Shown piece after piece: positions 1-6,868 of a stretch of 43,901 nt of DNA. The DNA comes from Candidatus Uhrbacteria bacterium (GTDB taxonomy: Bacteria > Patescibacteriota > Patescibacteriia > UBA9934 > GWF2-40-263). Below the pieces are notes generated by a model. The model was not told the origin of the DNA. It saw nothing but the letters and a program-made list of their open reading frames with translations, and did no database searches. Made by a program: the position numbers and the translations under genes. The stretch lies in the NCBI GenBank assembly GCA_903843045.1, contig CAIMOJ010000004.1, positions 1 to 43,901 on the forward strand. Reading direction: 5' to 3'. Position 1 is the first letter of the stretch, and each line of letters starts with the position of its first letter.

Positions 1-527
1 GCGGTCTTCTTCTCCTGGATCGCACCGAGAACGGTGACGAGTCCGCGGATGTTGGCGGCGAGGACGTTGACGAATCCGGAAACCGGAGCGTTGAGCGTCC
101 AGACCAGCTGGCCGTACAGCTCCTGCTTTCCAGGAAGCTTGGCAAGCGTCGTGACGGCGGCGGAATCGATGAGGTTGCCCTCGAGGATTCCTCCGACCAT
201 CTTCATCGGGGAGTTCTTTCGGAGCTTGAGGAAATCAGCCATCATCTTGGCGGCGCCCACCTCGTCGTTATACGCGACGGAGGTGAGGATGCTGCCCTCG
301 ATGTTGCTGATGTCCACGTTGAGTCCGGCCTCCTTGAGCGCGCGCTCGAGAAGCGACTTCTTGGCCACGAACGACTTGACCCCGGCGTCGCGCCCCTTGG
401 CGCGGAGCGAATCGGCGTCTTCCATCGTGTACCCGCCAACGACGGTGAACACGGCGGACTTCATCTTGCGGAACTGGTCGGCGATCCCGGTGATAACCTC
501 CTGTTTCTGCGCACGGGTCTTTGGCAT
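1..527 (-). CDS. rplJ: 50S ribosomal protein L10 (3' end runs off the window)
   Basis: Ribosomal protein L10 forms the base of the ribosomal stalk and binds L7/L12 dimers and 23S rRNA. The minus strand translates from ATG at 527 as MPKTRAQKQEVI, then shows the L10 pattern: a basic N-terminal helix, a 'VAKKSLLERAL' segment, a 'GGILEGNLID' turn and a C-terminal 'SGFVNVLAANIRGLVTVL' helix leading to EKK. About 175 residues are visible, close to full length, and the frame is open at base 1. rplL is expected just beyond the left edge (inference). The gene has its own promoter and a ~175-nt leader containing a terminator-like hairpin, as expected for an autoregulated L10 operon. Confidence 0.93.
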   Translation of the reverse strand, partial: MPKTRAQKQEVITGIADQFRKMKSAVFTVVGGYTMEDADSLRAKGRDAGVKSFVAKKSLLERALKEAGLNVDISNIEGSILTSVAYNDEVGAAKMMADFLKLRKNSPMKMVGGILEGNLIDSAAVTTLAKLPGKQELYGQLVWTLNAPVSGFVNVLAANIRGLVTVLGAIQEKKT

Positions 528-584
528 AGCGATAATGTTTACGAGGTAACGATTGCTGTTACGTCGTGACGATGTTCGACCTTT

Positions 585-618
585 AAAAAAATTCTCCGAC
601 CAAGGTCGCAGAGGAATT
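585..618 (-). terminator. Attenuator-type intrinsic terminator in the rplJ leader
   Basis: Read on the minus strand, a hairpin with core CGAC-CTTG-GTCG and outer AATT/AATT and CTC/GAG pairing (one bulge) is followed directly by seven Ts (the A-run at 585-591). It lies between the rplJ promoter and the rplJ start, so it would stop transcription before the gene. This is the layout of a ribosomal-protein leader attenuator. A second hairpin further upstream (622-638, CGCGACAC/GTGTCGCG) could take part in switching. Confidence 0.6.
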
Positions 619-708
619 CATCGCGACACGGTGTCGCGAGAGCTGCCTCAGCGGGACTTATGTCCTCTTTATCGAGGGCAACCCGCTTTCTTTGGCTTGG
701 TTGGCTGT

Positions 709-737
709 AGAATAGCCGATCGGCGAGAAACGGTCAA
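709..737 (-). promoter_or_regulatory. Predicted sigma70 promoter for rplJ
   Basis: On the minus strand the -35 is TTGACC (732-737), the spacer is 17 bp and the -10 is TATTCT (709-714). Transcription would start near 702, giving a ~175-nt leader. The 17-bp spacing matches the other promoters found in the left part of the window. Confidence 0.5.
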
Positions 738-745
738 GAACGAAT

Positions 746-829
746 GGGCCGGTAGGGCCGGGAAGGCTGGGATGGCCCTATTTTACGGCATACCCACGGC
801 CCTACCCGCCCTCCCGGCCTTCCCGGCCC
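746..829. repeat. Large GC-rich imperfect inverted repeat after pyrH
   Basis: Two 32-nt arms (746-777 and 798-829) can pair at roughly three quarters of positions around a 20-nt loop. Both arms consist of short GGGCCGG/GGGAAGG-type units. The hairpin begins directly after the pyrH stop codon. No T-run follows on the minus strand, so it is not a standard intrinsic terminator, but it probably marks the 3' end of the pyrH transcript. Confidence 0.5.
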
Positions 830-830
830 T

Positions 831-1520
831 TTATCCGACGACCGTTCCAACGAACGTCTTTCCGTCGATCAACGCGTTCAAATTCTTGAGATTCGTTCCG
901 TTCAGCAACACCGCCTGGAGCTTCGCCGACTGCGCCAGCCTCGATGCCACCGGGTCGAACGGGACGTTCATGCCCGGGTCCCAGGCGTTGCCGACCATCT
1001 TGCGGAAATCCTTCCAGGAGATGTTCTCGATGGGCGTGGCGTCCGGGTTCGTGCGCGGGTCGGCGGTGTAGAGATAGTCGGTGTTGGAGAGGTTCAGGAC
1101 CATCTTGGCGCCGATGCGCTTGGCGATGCGCGTCGCGACGTAGTCCGTCGACCATCCCGGCTTCCATCCGGCCGCGACCACCACGTGCTCCTTGAACCGC
1201 TTCGGAACGTCATCGGGATGCGTGTACATCTCGGGATGCGCGATGTCGCGGAAGACCGTTCGGATGAGGTGTCCATTCAGGCGCGTGGCGTGAATCCCGA
1301 GCCAGTCGAGGTCCTCGGGCGCCACCTTGGTCACTTCCTTCGCCGCGCGCTGGTACGTCCGGCACGTGCCTCCGCCGCCGACGACCACGACGAAGTTCCA
1401 TCCCTTCTTCGCCTGCGAGACGATCGTCTTCTTAAAGTCCTTCAGGAACGCGACGTTGATTTCCCCATTCGGGACGACAATCGATCCTCCCACCGATAGC
1501 ACGAGCGTGTGGTTTTTCAC
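831..1520 (-). CDS. pyrH: UMP kinase, archaeal type
   Basis: Phosphorylates UMP to UDP in pyrimidine nucleotide synthesis. The 229-aa protein is an amino-acid-kinase fold. An N-terminal 'LVLSVGGSIV' glycine loop (about residues 6-15) is followed by 'VVVVGGGGTCRTY' (about 44-56), 'LGIHATRLNGHLI', 'GWKPGWSTDYVA', and the nucleotide-binding 'NLSNTDYLYTADPR' segment. The GWxPGxSTD pattern and short length fit the archaeal-type family rather than the usual bacterial hexameric PyrH. It is the last gene of a minus-strand run, 3 nt after the upstream membrane-protein gene. pyrG lies elsewhere in this window, so two consecutive UTP/CTP-pathway enzymes are present. Confidence 0.85.
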   Translation of the reverse strand: MKNHTLVLSVGGSIVVPNGEINVAFLKDFKKTIVSQAKKGWNFVVVVGGGGTCRTYQRAAKEVTKVAPEDLDWLGIHATRLNGHLIRTVFRDIAHPEMYTHPDDVPKRFKEHVVVAAGWKPGWSTDYVATRIAKRIGAKMVLNLSNTDYLYTADPRTNPDATPIENISWKDFRKMVGNAWDPGMNVPFDPVASRLAQSAKLQAVLLNGTNLKNLNALIDGKTFVGTVVG

Positions 1521-1523
1521 AGG

Positions 1524-1874
1524 TTAGGATTCTTCGGCATGACGAATAAGCGAGTTGGTCCCCATCGAGATCACCCAAAGGAAAAGTCCCGCGAGAAACG
1601 CCGGAACGAATCCCTCGACCGTGAATCCCTTTACGAGCGTAGAGACGAGTAGAATCATCAGCGCGTTGATGACGAACGTGAACAGTCCAAGCGTAATAAT
1701 TGTGATCGGCAGCGTGAGGATCAGCAGGATCGGCCGAACGACCGCGTTGGCGAGGCCAAGCACGAGCGCCACGATGAGCGCCGTGTAGAACGAGCTCACG
1801 TGGAAGCCAGGGACGACGTTCGCGACGATGAGGAGGGCGATGGCGTTGATGATCCAGCGGAAGAGGAGTTTCAT
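1524..1874 (-). CDS. Four-helix membrane protein (phage holin superfamily IV-like, PF04020-type)
   Basis: The 116-aa protein has four hydrophobic helices (about residues 5-24, 28-50, 55-80, 88-107) with the family-like 'LGLANAVVRPILLILTLPI' and 'TLGLFTFVINALMILL' segments. The family is named after a mycobacterial phage holin, but chromosomal copies like this one are widespread membrane proteins of unknown role. Its start overlaps the xseB stop by 4 nt (ATGA-type), so the two are translationally linked. Nothing around it suggests a prophage. Confidence 0.75.
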   Translation of the reverse strand: MKLLFRWIINAIALLIVANVVPGFHVSSFYTALIVALVLGLANAVVRPILLILTLPITIITLGLFTFVINALMILLVSTLVKGFTVEGFVPAFLAGLFLWVISMGTNSLIRHAEES

Positions 1875-2077
1875 ACGTTGTCGAATTTCTTTTTAATCTC
1901 GCTCACCTTGTTCTCAATCTCCATCAGTTTCTCCTTGCACGCGGCGGCCAGTTCCAGTCCGCGCTCGAACTTCTTGAGCCCCTCGTCGAGGTCGACTTCT
2001 CCGCGCTCGAACCATGCCGTGATCGATTCGAGTTCCTCGAATGCCTTTTCGACGTTGATCTTTGATTTTGCAGCCAT
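1871..2077 (-). CDS. xseB: Exodeoxyribonuclease VII small subunit
   Basis: Small subunit of ExoVII, which degrades single-stranded DNA into oligonucleotides in the cytoplasm. The 68-aa protein is all-helical with the family pattern 'FEELESITAWFERGEVDLDEGLKKFERGLEL...CKEKL'. It lies 7 nt downstream of xseA, its large-subunit partner, and overlaps the next gene by 4 nt. Size and pairing leave little doubt. Confidence 0.92.
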   Translation of the reverse strand: MAAKSKINVEKAFEELESITAWFERGEVDLDEGLKKFERGLELAAACKEKLMEIENKVSEIKKKFDNV

Positions 2078-2084
2078 AGTTGAT

Positions 2085-3338
2085 CTAGATTAACCGTTGT
2101 TTTCCCTTCCCGTTCGTCCGCAACACCTGAGCGTCGGCCGTTCCTTGGGCCAATTGTACCGCGATTTCGGCGCCCACCTCAAGGGTCGCGGCGTCCGAGA
2201 CAACCTTGCCGTTGACGGTCACGATCGAGTAGCCGCGGGCGAGGACGCGCTTTGGGTCGACCTGCCTTAGAACGCGCTCATAGGTCGAAAGTCGTTCTCG
2301 CAGAGTCGTCTTCCATGTTCCGAACGCGACGGTCAGCCGGTCTGCGCGGGACAGGAACCGCTGGCGCTCGCGGTCGAGAACGAGACCGACCGTTCGCGTC
2401 GCGCGGTCGACGGACAATTGCCGGCGCGCGATCGTCTCGGTGAGGCGTTCCTCCATGCGGCGGGTCATCATGGCGAGCTCGTACTCGACGTCGGTGCGGT
2501 TGGGCACGATGCGCTCGGCGGCGTTGCTCGGCGTCGAGGCGCGCACGTCGGCGACGAAATCGCACAGCGACTCGTCGCGCTCGTGGCCGACGCCGACGAC
2601 GACCGGGATCTTCGACGAATAGACGGCGCGAGCGACGGACTCGTCGTTGAACGCGTGCAGGTCCTCGAGCGATCCGCCGCCGCGGGTGAGGACGAGGAGG
2701 TCGGGACGGGCGGGGATCCCACCGTAGACCTCACCCTGTCCCTCTCCTTTTGAAGGAGAGGGGAGCTTGTTGAAATAGTCGAAGGCGGCGAGGATCTCGG
2801 GGACGGCCTCGTTGCCTTGGACGCGGACGTGATAGAAATCGACCTCGACGCCGCCCCAGCGGTTGTTCAGAATCCGCAGAAAATCGCCGTATGCCGCCGC
2901 GTCGCGGCTCGTGATCAGCCCGATCCGCTGCGGAAACCTCGGCAACGATCGCTTGCGCGCGGCGTCGAACAGTCCCTCCCCCTCCAGCTTCTTCTTCAGC
3001 GCGTCATACGCCTTCTTCAGCGCGCCCTCTCCCACCGGCTCCATCCGCTGAACGTCAATCTGAAACGTGCTCCACCCCTTCACCGTCGGATACCCGAACA
3101 CGCGCACGCGCATCCCGCTCTCGAACGCGCCGACGATCTTGAAGGTCGTCCCGAAGCACGCGACCTTCGTCTTCGCGTCCTTCTCATCCTTCAAATCAAA
3201 GATGATCCACTTCCCGTCCTTCACGGTATACCCGCCAAGCTCGCCCTCGACGACGATTTCCTGCGACGGGACATGCTCGCGGAGAACCGCGTTGACGATT
3301 TGGAGGTACTGGGAAACGGAGAGGACGTTTTCGGGCAT
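2085..3338 (-). CDS. xseA: Exodeoxyribonuclease VII large subunit with an in-frame palindromic insert
   Basis: Catalytic subunit of ExoVII. The start at 3338 (MPENVLSVSQYLQIVNAVL) gives 417 aa and begins with the OB-fold region ('VEGELGGYTVKDGKWIIFDLKDE', about residues 25-47). The nuclease core follows: 'RIGLITSRDAAAYGDFL', 'LLVLTRGGGSLEDLHAFNDE', 'VGVGHERDESLCDFVADVRASTPSNAAE'. A C-terminal coiled coil precedes 'RGYSIVTVNGKVV'. Between 'FDYFNKLP' and 'RPDLLVLTRGGGS' sits a segment, SPSKGEGQGEVYGG, encoded by a 23-nt palindrome. It looks like a repeat inserted in frame at a surface loop. The start lies 2 nt after the stop of the preceding membrane-protein gene. Confidence 0.92.
   Translation of the reverse strand: MPENVLSVSQYLQIVNAVLREHVPSQEIVVEGELGGYTVKDGKWIIFDLKDEKDAKTKVACFGTTFKIVGAFESGMRVRVFGYPTVKGWSTFQIDVQRMEPVGEGALKKAYDALKKKLEGEGLFDAARKRSLPRFPQRIGLITSRDAAAYGDFLRILNNRWGGVEVDFYHVRVQGNEAVPEILAAFDYFNKLPSPSKGEGQGEVYGGIPARPDLLVLTRGGGSLEDLHAFNDESVARAVYSSKIPVVVGVGHERDESLCDFVADVRASTPSNAAERIVPNRTDVEYELAMMTRRMEERLTETIARRQLSVDRATRTVGLVLDRERQRFLSRADRLTVAFGTWKTTLRERLSTYERVLRQVDPKRVLARGYSIVTVNGKVVSDAATLEVGAEIAVQLAQGTADAQVLRTNGKGKQRLI
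2740..2762. repeat. Palindromic repeat inserted in frame in xseA
   Basis: CCCTCTCCTT (2740-2749), loop TTG, AAGGAGAGGG (2753-2762) is a perfect 10-bp stem inside the xseA coding sequence. Flanking CACCCTGT bases look like part of the same element. A related palindrome with a different sequence lies at 32520-32546 in the Bacteroidetes part. Elements of this look are usually intergenic; here it is translated. Confidence 0.7.
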
Positions 3339-3340
3339 AT

Positions 3341-3808
3341 CTAGTTTACGAAAAAGAAAGGCTGGTAATACTTCGCCAGCAGCCACAACCCGATGCCGAG
3401 GATCATGTGCGACGCGAGCATCTCCATCCACACGCGCTTCCCCTCGCGCCGGCCGAACAGTCCGAGTCCGAGCGCCGGGAAGACCGTCGTTCCGGCCACG
3501 ATCCAGCTGCCGAACGCGAAGATCAGCAACGAGACGATCGAGTACGGCGAGTGCGTGAACACGAGCCAGCCATTCTTGACGAACGCGACATAGACGAGGC
3601 CGAACAGCGAGCCGATCACGAGATGGATGAGAAGCGCCACGAGGAACACCTCGTGCTTCTCCAGCTTCTTTCCCCACATGGACTTCACGTCGAAGTACAG
3701 CGCGTTCGGCAGCTTGAAGCGGCTGATCGTCTCGAGGACGATCGCGGGAACCGAGAAGGCGAAGGCGACGAGCCCGCCGATGGCCGTGCCGAGGATATAG
3801 TCGTTCAT
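3341..3808 (-). CDS. Four-helix inner-membrane protein, unknown function
   Basis: The 155-aa protein has four predicted membrane helices (about residues 6-25, 54-77, 88-110, 130-147) and a conserved-looking soluble segment 'RFKLPNALYFDVKSMWGKKLEKHEVF' between the first two. I do not recognise the family. Its start overlaps the stop of the upstream C39-like peptidase gene by 4 nt and its stop lies 2 nt before xseA, so it is inside the operon. Confidence 0.6.
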   Translation of the reverse strand: MNDYILGTAIGGLVAFAFSVPAIVLETISRFKLPNALYFDVKSMWGKKLEKHEVFLVALLIHLVIGSLFGLVYVAFVKNGWLVFTHSPYSIVSLLIFAFGSWIVAGTTVFPALGLGLFGRREGKRVWMEMLASHMILGIGLWLLAKYYQPFFFVN

Positions 3809-4686
3809 AATGGGTACATTGCGATCACAACCTTCTTTCCGTTCTCCACGTCTCCCCCGTTCCAGTCATGCATCGCGGCCATCACCGTGTCGATCGAGTA
3901 CACGTACGAGTCTCCGCGGCGCGTGCCGGGGTCATTGGTAATGAACTGGGTCTCGGTATAGCCGCGGATCACGATCATGTGGTACGGCGGGCCGTCGCCG
4001 GTAAAGTTTGGGTTGTGCAGATCGCGGCCCGCGGTCGGGACGATGACCGGGTGGCCGGATGCGACCTCGGCCTTGATGTTCTCGGCGGTGAGGTCGTTCA
4101 TGGTCTGGACGTGCAGGGTCGGATACGCCTTCGACGCGAGGATCATCGTCTCGTCCGCGGTCGTGTCCTTGTAGGAGCCGAAGGTCGCGTTCTCGATCGC
4201 GACGAGGCGCTGCAGTTCCGCCTCCGCGACCGTCGGATCGATCTTCCCGGTGACGCCTTTGAAAAACGACGCGACCATGTAGATTGCCGTCTCTTCGCAC
4301 GTTTCCTCGTGAACCTCGTCCCAGTTGGAAAACGGCGCCTGAGAGGTAAACGGGACGTCGAGGTTGAAGGACGAGGGGATCGAGGGATTCGAGGGTGTCG
4401 AAGGGGTCGGAAGCTCGGGAAGTTTGTCCGATTTCACAGGGACTTTAGTCCCGCCCGTAGGAGACGGCGGCGTCGAAACCGTCACGTCGACGGGAGTGCC
4501 GACCGCGGGCGAAGACTCGATGACCACGCCCTCCACCGTGTCCTTGTACGCGACCGCTGCCGGCAGCGTCGGTGCCGATGCCTCCCCGATCAAGTCGGAA
4601 ATCCGAACCCGCTGCGTGTAAAACGCGGCGGCGATGGCGACAAGGACGACAATCGCGCCTACGGAGGTTCGGATGGCTCGTTTCAT
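3805..4686 (-). CDS. Membrane-anchored C39-like cysteine peptidase
   Basis: A 293-aa protein with one N-terminal membrane helix (about residues 8-24), a Pro/Ser/Thr-rich linker (about 60-105) and a C-terminal papain-like domain of the peptidase_C39_2 type. Candidate catalytic residues are Q116 and C130 ('SQAPFSNWDEVHEETCEET'), H236 ('PYHMIVIRGY') and D252 ('TNDPG'). The domain would lie outside the membrane, so it may process envelope or exported peptides. The linker carries an in-frame palindrome (4439-4452) encoding GTKVP. The substrate is not evident from the neighbours, which are small membrane or secreted proteins in the same operon. Confidence 0.72.
   Translation of the reverse strand: MKRAIRTSVGAIVVLVAIAAAFYTQRVRISDLIGEASAPTLPAAVAYKDTVEGVVIESSPAVGTPVDVTVSTPPSPTGGTKVPVKSDKLPELPTPSTPSNPSIPSSFNLDVPFTSQAPFSNWDEVHEETCEETAIYMVASFFKGVTGKIDPTVAEAELQRLVAIENATFGSYKDTTADETMILASKAYPTLHVQTMNDLTAENIKAEVASGHPVIVPTAGRDLHNPNFTGDGPPYHMIVIRGYTETQFITNDPGTRRGDSYVYSIDTVMAAMHDWNGGDVENGKKVVIAMYPL
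4439..4452. repeat. Short palindrome GGGAC-TTTA-GTCCC in the C39 peptidase gene
   Basis: A 14-nt palindrome of the type GGGAC-N4-GTCCC in the linker-coding part of the C39-like gene. Three more occur in frame in murG (21066-21142), and a shortened one lies in the rplJ leader (653-665). Confidence 0.6.
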
Positions 4687-4689
4687 AGG

Positions 4690-5130
4690 CTAGCGAGTGA
4701 TTAGGTCCGGCGGCGGCTTGGATCCCACGCTCGCGGACGGCTCGCAGCGATCGCCGCCGTGCGGGCACTCGTATCCCTTCGGGCACTGCGAATCGGCGTC
4801 GCACGCGCAATAGGACGCCTTTGCGTCGTTGCACGACATGCCGCCGTTTCCATCCGTGAAGAAGCACGGGACGCCGAACCCGCACACGTCGCGCACGCTC
4901 GGACTCTGGATGCACTCGCTCACCCGCTCCCACTTCGGCGTCCCGCCGGCCTCCGCGCACGCGGCCCACTCGGGGCCGTACGCGGCGTGGTCGCGCGCGA
5001 GCGGAAGATCCTCGACGTTCACCGGGGGCGCGTGGACCGTCGGCACGCGCAACGCGAACGACGCGATGCCCACGACGAGGGCAAGCGCGACGACGAAGAA
5101 GATCAGGATGTTTCGCTCGGAGGATTCCAT
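4690..5130 (-). CDS. Secreted or membrane-anchored cysteine-rich protein, unknown
   Basis: 146 aa with one N-terminal hydrophobic helix (about residues 8-27) and a C-terminal region with ten cysteines, including 'CGFGVPCFF' and 'CACDADSQCPKGYECPHGGDRC'. The spacing suggests a disulfide-rich EGF-like or knottin-like extracellular module. I cannot assign a family. It starts 3 nt after the next upstream gene's stop and ends 3 nt before the C39-like peptidase start, so the two are likely co-expressed; the peptidase acting on it would be speculation. Confidence 0.6.
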   Translation of the reverse strand: MESSERNILIFFVVALALVVGIASFALRVPTVHAPPVNVEDLPLARDHAAYGPEWAACAEAGGTPKWERVSECIQSPSVRDVCGFGVPCFFTDGNGGMSCNDAKASYCACDADSQCPKGYECPHGGDRCEPSASVGSKPPPDLITR

Positions 5131-5133
5131 AGG

Positions 5134-5340
5134 CTAGGGGACGATCGGGGCCGGCGTCGGCGCGGCAATCGGGACGGCCTGAACCGGAACGGGCGCTGCC
5201 TCAAGGCGCCCGGTCTTTCCCGGAAACGACGAATACTGCATGTTCCCCTTCGGCGCGACCTGTGACGCGAACGCGGCCGCGATGGCAAGGACAACGAGCA
5301 GGACGGCCAGGACCGCGACGATGATCTTTTCGTTTTTCAT
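5134..5340 (-). CDS. Small single-helix membrane protein
   Basis: 68 aa: MKNEK, one membrane helix (about residues 6-27), then a low-complexity Pro/Ala/Val tail ('AAPVPVQAVPIAAPTPAPIVP'). It lies 1 nt after the RecB-like nuclease stop and 3 nt before the cysteine-rich protein start, tightly within the operon. No function can be assigned. Confidence 0.5.
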   Translation of the reverse strand: MKNEKIIVAVLAVLLVVLAIAAAFASQVAPKGNMQYSSFPGKTGRLEAAPVPVQAVPIAAPTPAPIVP

Positions 5341-5341
5341 A

Positions 5342-6736
5342 TTACGTATGCTTTACGAGCCAGTCCTTCACTACCCGCGTGGCGCGGACGTCGTCCTCGT
5401 TGTAATCCAGGATCTTGTCGAGCGTCTTCTTGTCGCCGGTCCGCATCCACTCCTCGAACCACAGCACCGAGTTCGCGCCCGACGCGTCGTCGCTGCGCCA
5501 GTGGAACCCGACGTAGGCGGCGATGTCCTTGAGCGAGTAGAAGGTGAGCGGGAACACGACGGTGCGGCGGATGACCTCGATCACGTCGATCATGTTCTCG
5601 CGCAGCGCGTCGCGGACAAGGTCGGAACAGCCGTACTTCGCGGCGAACCGGTTGATCACGTCGGTCTCGAAGTGGCCGTAGTGGTAGACGGGAACGTCGA
5701 GGTGGCTTTCCACGAACCCCACGAACTCCTTCCACATGGACGCCTCGTCCTCCGGTCTCTTCGCCAGGAACGGGGTGTACTTCTCCTTCCCCTTCTGGAC
5801 GACGATCACGCCGAACAGATAGTCGAAGTCGCGCAGCGGGTTCGACTCGATGTCGAAGAAGATCTCGATCGACGACTCCGGAAAGTCGACGGACTTGCGC
5901 ACGATGTGATGGGTGTCGCGGATGGCGATGGCCTGGTCGCGCATCATCTCGAGGCGGCCGGCCTGCAGGTCTGGGCACAGGCGTCGCAGGTCGTGGATCG
6001 ATTTCGAGGCAAGCGCGTCGATCGTCTCGATCTTTGCGTCCTTCAGCCGCAGAACCTCCTCGTTCCACACGCGGTTGAGCGACGAAAGCTCGTTGCACGC
6101 GTTCGATTCCTTCACGCACTCCGAGAACCACGGCGACTGCTTGCACGCGCCCGTGACGAAGTGGACGGGCCGCTTCCCCGCAACGATCTCCTCGATGTCG
6201 TCGAGCGCCAGCTTGTACCGCGCCTCGAACTCCTCGATCTCGTACGGCAGCGTCGTCCCGTCGGGCGTGATGACGTATCCGCGCACCGGCTTCGTTCCCT
6301 GGACCTTCGCGAGCAGCTCGGCGTAAAAGCATCCCTGGAACTTGTACTCGTCGCGCACTTCCCTCCCGCGCTTGATGTCCGCCGCGACGTAATAATAGTC
6401 GCCAAGCGCCGACGAACCCTCCACGCGCTCCAAAACGTCGGGATGCCCGACCCAATGCCGGTCCACGAGAACCCCCTGATAGATCGTCGTCCGTCCCTCG
6501 CGCATAAACGCGAGCGTCTGCCGAAACGCGTCGTCCGGATCCTCGGCCGTCACCTCGGCCACGTCCACGCGGTCCGAAATCGCCGCGCGCTCGTGCGCGT
6601 CGACAAGCCCCTCCTCCATCAGCTTGTACAGCAGCGGGTCGTGCGGCTTCGGTTCCGCCGAATGCGCGTCAAAATACACCCAATTCGGGCATTTGATGAG
6701 CTGATAGAAGGAGGACTCGGTGATTTGGCGAGACAT
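5342..6736 (-). CDS. RecB-like nuclease with C-terminal RNase H-like domain (TM0106 / YprB type)
   Basis: 464 aa from ATG at 6736 (MSRQITESSFYQL). The N-terminal half is a PD-(D/E)xK nuclease: D100 in 'GHPDVLER' and D120-x-K122 in 'AADIKRG'. Cysteines C16, C198, C207 and C214 are arranged like the Fe-S cluster ligands of AddB/Cas4-type nucleases. The C-terminal half has a DEDD-like RNase H fold ('IEIFFDIESNP' at about 290-300, 'YHYGHFETDVI', 'SLKDIAAYVGF', 'YNEDDVRATR'). This is the architecture of the TM0106 family of putative DNA nucleases. A TATAAT -10 lies only 6 nt upstream of the ATG, suggesting a leaderless mRNA. No Cas genes are present. Confidence 0.82.
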   Translation of the reverse strand: MSRQITESSFYQLIKCPNWVYFDAHSAEPKPHDPLLYKLMEEGLVDAHERAAISDRVDVAEVTAEDPDDAFRQTLAFMREGRTTIYQGVLVDRHWVGHPDVLERVEGSSALGDYYYVAADIKRGREVRDEYKFQGCFYAELLAKVQGTKPVRGYVITPDGTTLPYEIEEFEARYKLALDDIEEIVAGKRPVHFVTGACKQSPWFSECVKESNACNELSSLNRVWNEEVLRLKDAKIETIDALASKSIHDLRRLCPDLQAGRLEMMRDQAIAIRDTHHIVRKSVDFPESSIEIFFDIESNPLRDFDYLFGVIVVQKGKEKYTPFLAKRPEDEASMWKEFVGFVESHLDVPVYHYGHFETDVINRFAAKYGCSDLVRDALRENMIDVIEVIRRTVVFPLTFYSLKDIAAYVGFHWRSDDASGANSVLWFEEWMRTGDKKTLDKILDYNEDDVRATRVVKDWLVKHT

Positions 6737-6742
6737 GGGTGG

Positions 6743-6771
6743 ATTATACAGGAAAACGGGAGATTTGCCAT
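6743..6771 (-). promoter_or_regulatory. Promoter of the RecB-like nuclease operon, probably leaderless
   Basis: Minus strand: -35 ATGGCA (6766-6771), 17-bp spacer, -10 TATAAT (6743-6748). Only 6 nt separate the -10 from the ATG, so transcription should start at or next to the start codon. Its -35 touches the -35 of the divergent cassette promoter at 6771. Confidence 0.5.
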
Positions 6772-6799
6772 TGACGGGATCCAGAAATTGCCGTATGGT
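6771..6799 (+). promoter_or_regulatory. Promoter of the ubiquitin-like cassette
   Basis: -35 TTGACG (6771-6776), 17-bp spacer, -10 TATGGT (6794-6799). It drives the three genes at 6869-9278 and is back-to-back with the nuclease promoter. The leader of about 60 nt contains a dispersed-repeat fragment and then a strong Shine-Dalgarno, AGAGGAG, at 6856-6862. Confidence 0.6.
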
Positions 6800-6817
6800 T
6801 CCGCATCCCGCCGCAGG

Positions 6818-6836
6818 CCCCGAGCCTGTCGAAGGG
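6818..6836. repeat. Dispersed-repeat fragment in the cassette 5' UTR
   Basis: CCCCGAGCCTGTCGAAGGG resembles a short repeat (core GAGCCTGTCGAAGG) common between genes in many environmental bacterial genomes. It lies between the promoter and the ribosome-binding site of the E2-like gene. Confidence 0.4.
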
Positions 6837-6868
6837 AGGGACTTTCTTTCACAACAGAGGAGAAAGAC

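Noticed and set aside
34-549. Long plus-strand open frame opposite rplJ
   Set aside because: It is antisense to L10, which has clear family motifs on the minus strand; the plus-strand translation has no recognisable features.
1524-1874. 'Holin' as evidence for a prophage
   Set aside because: The family name is historical; no other phage genes are nearby and the gene is embedded in a housekeeping operon.
5342-6736. RecB/Cas4-like nuclease as part of a CRISPR system
   Set aside because: No repeat-spacer array or cas gene is in the window; the C-terminal RNase H-like domain matches the TM0106 family.
5240-6868. Very long plus-strand frame extending upstream of the E2-like gene
   Set aside because: The upstream part is antisense to the RecB-like nuclease; promoter, AGAGGAG site and ATG at 6869 define the real start.
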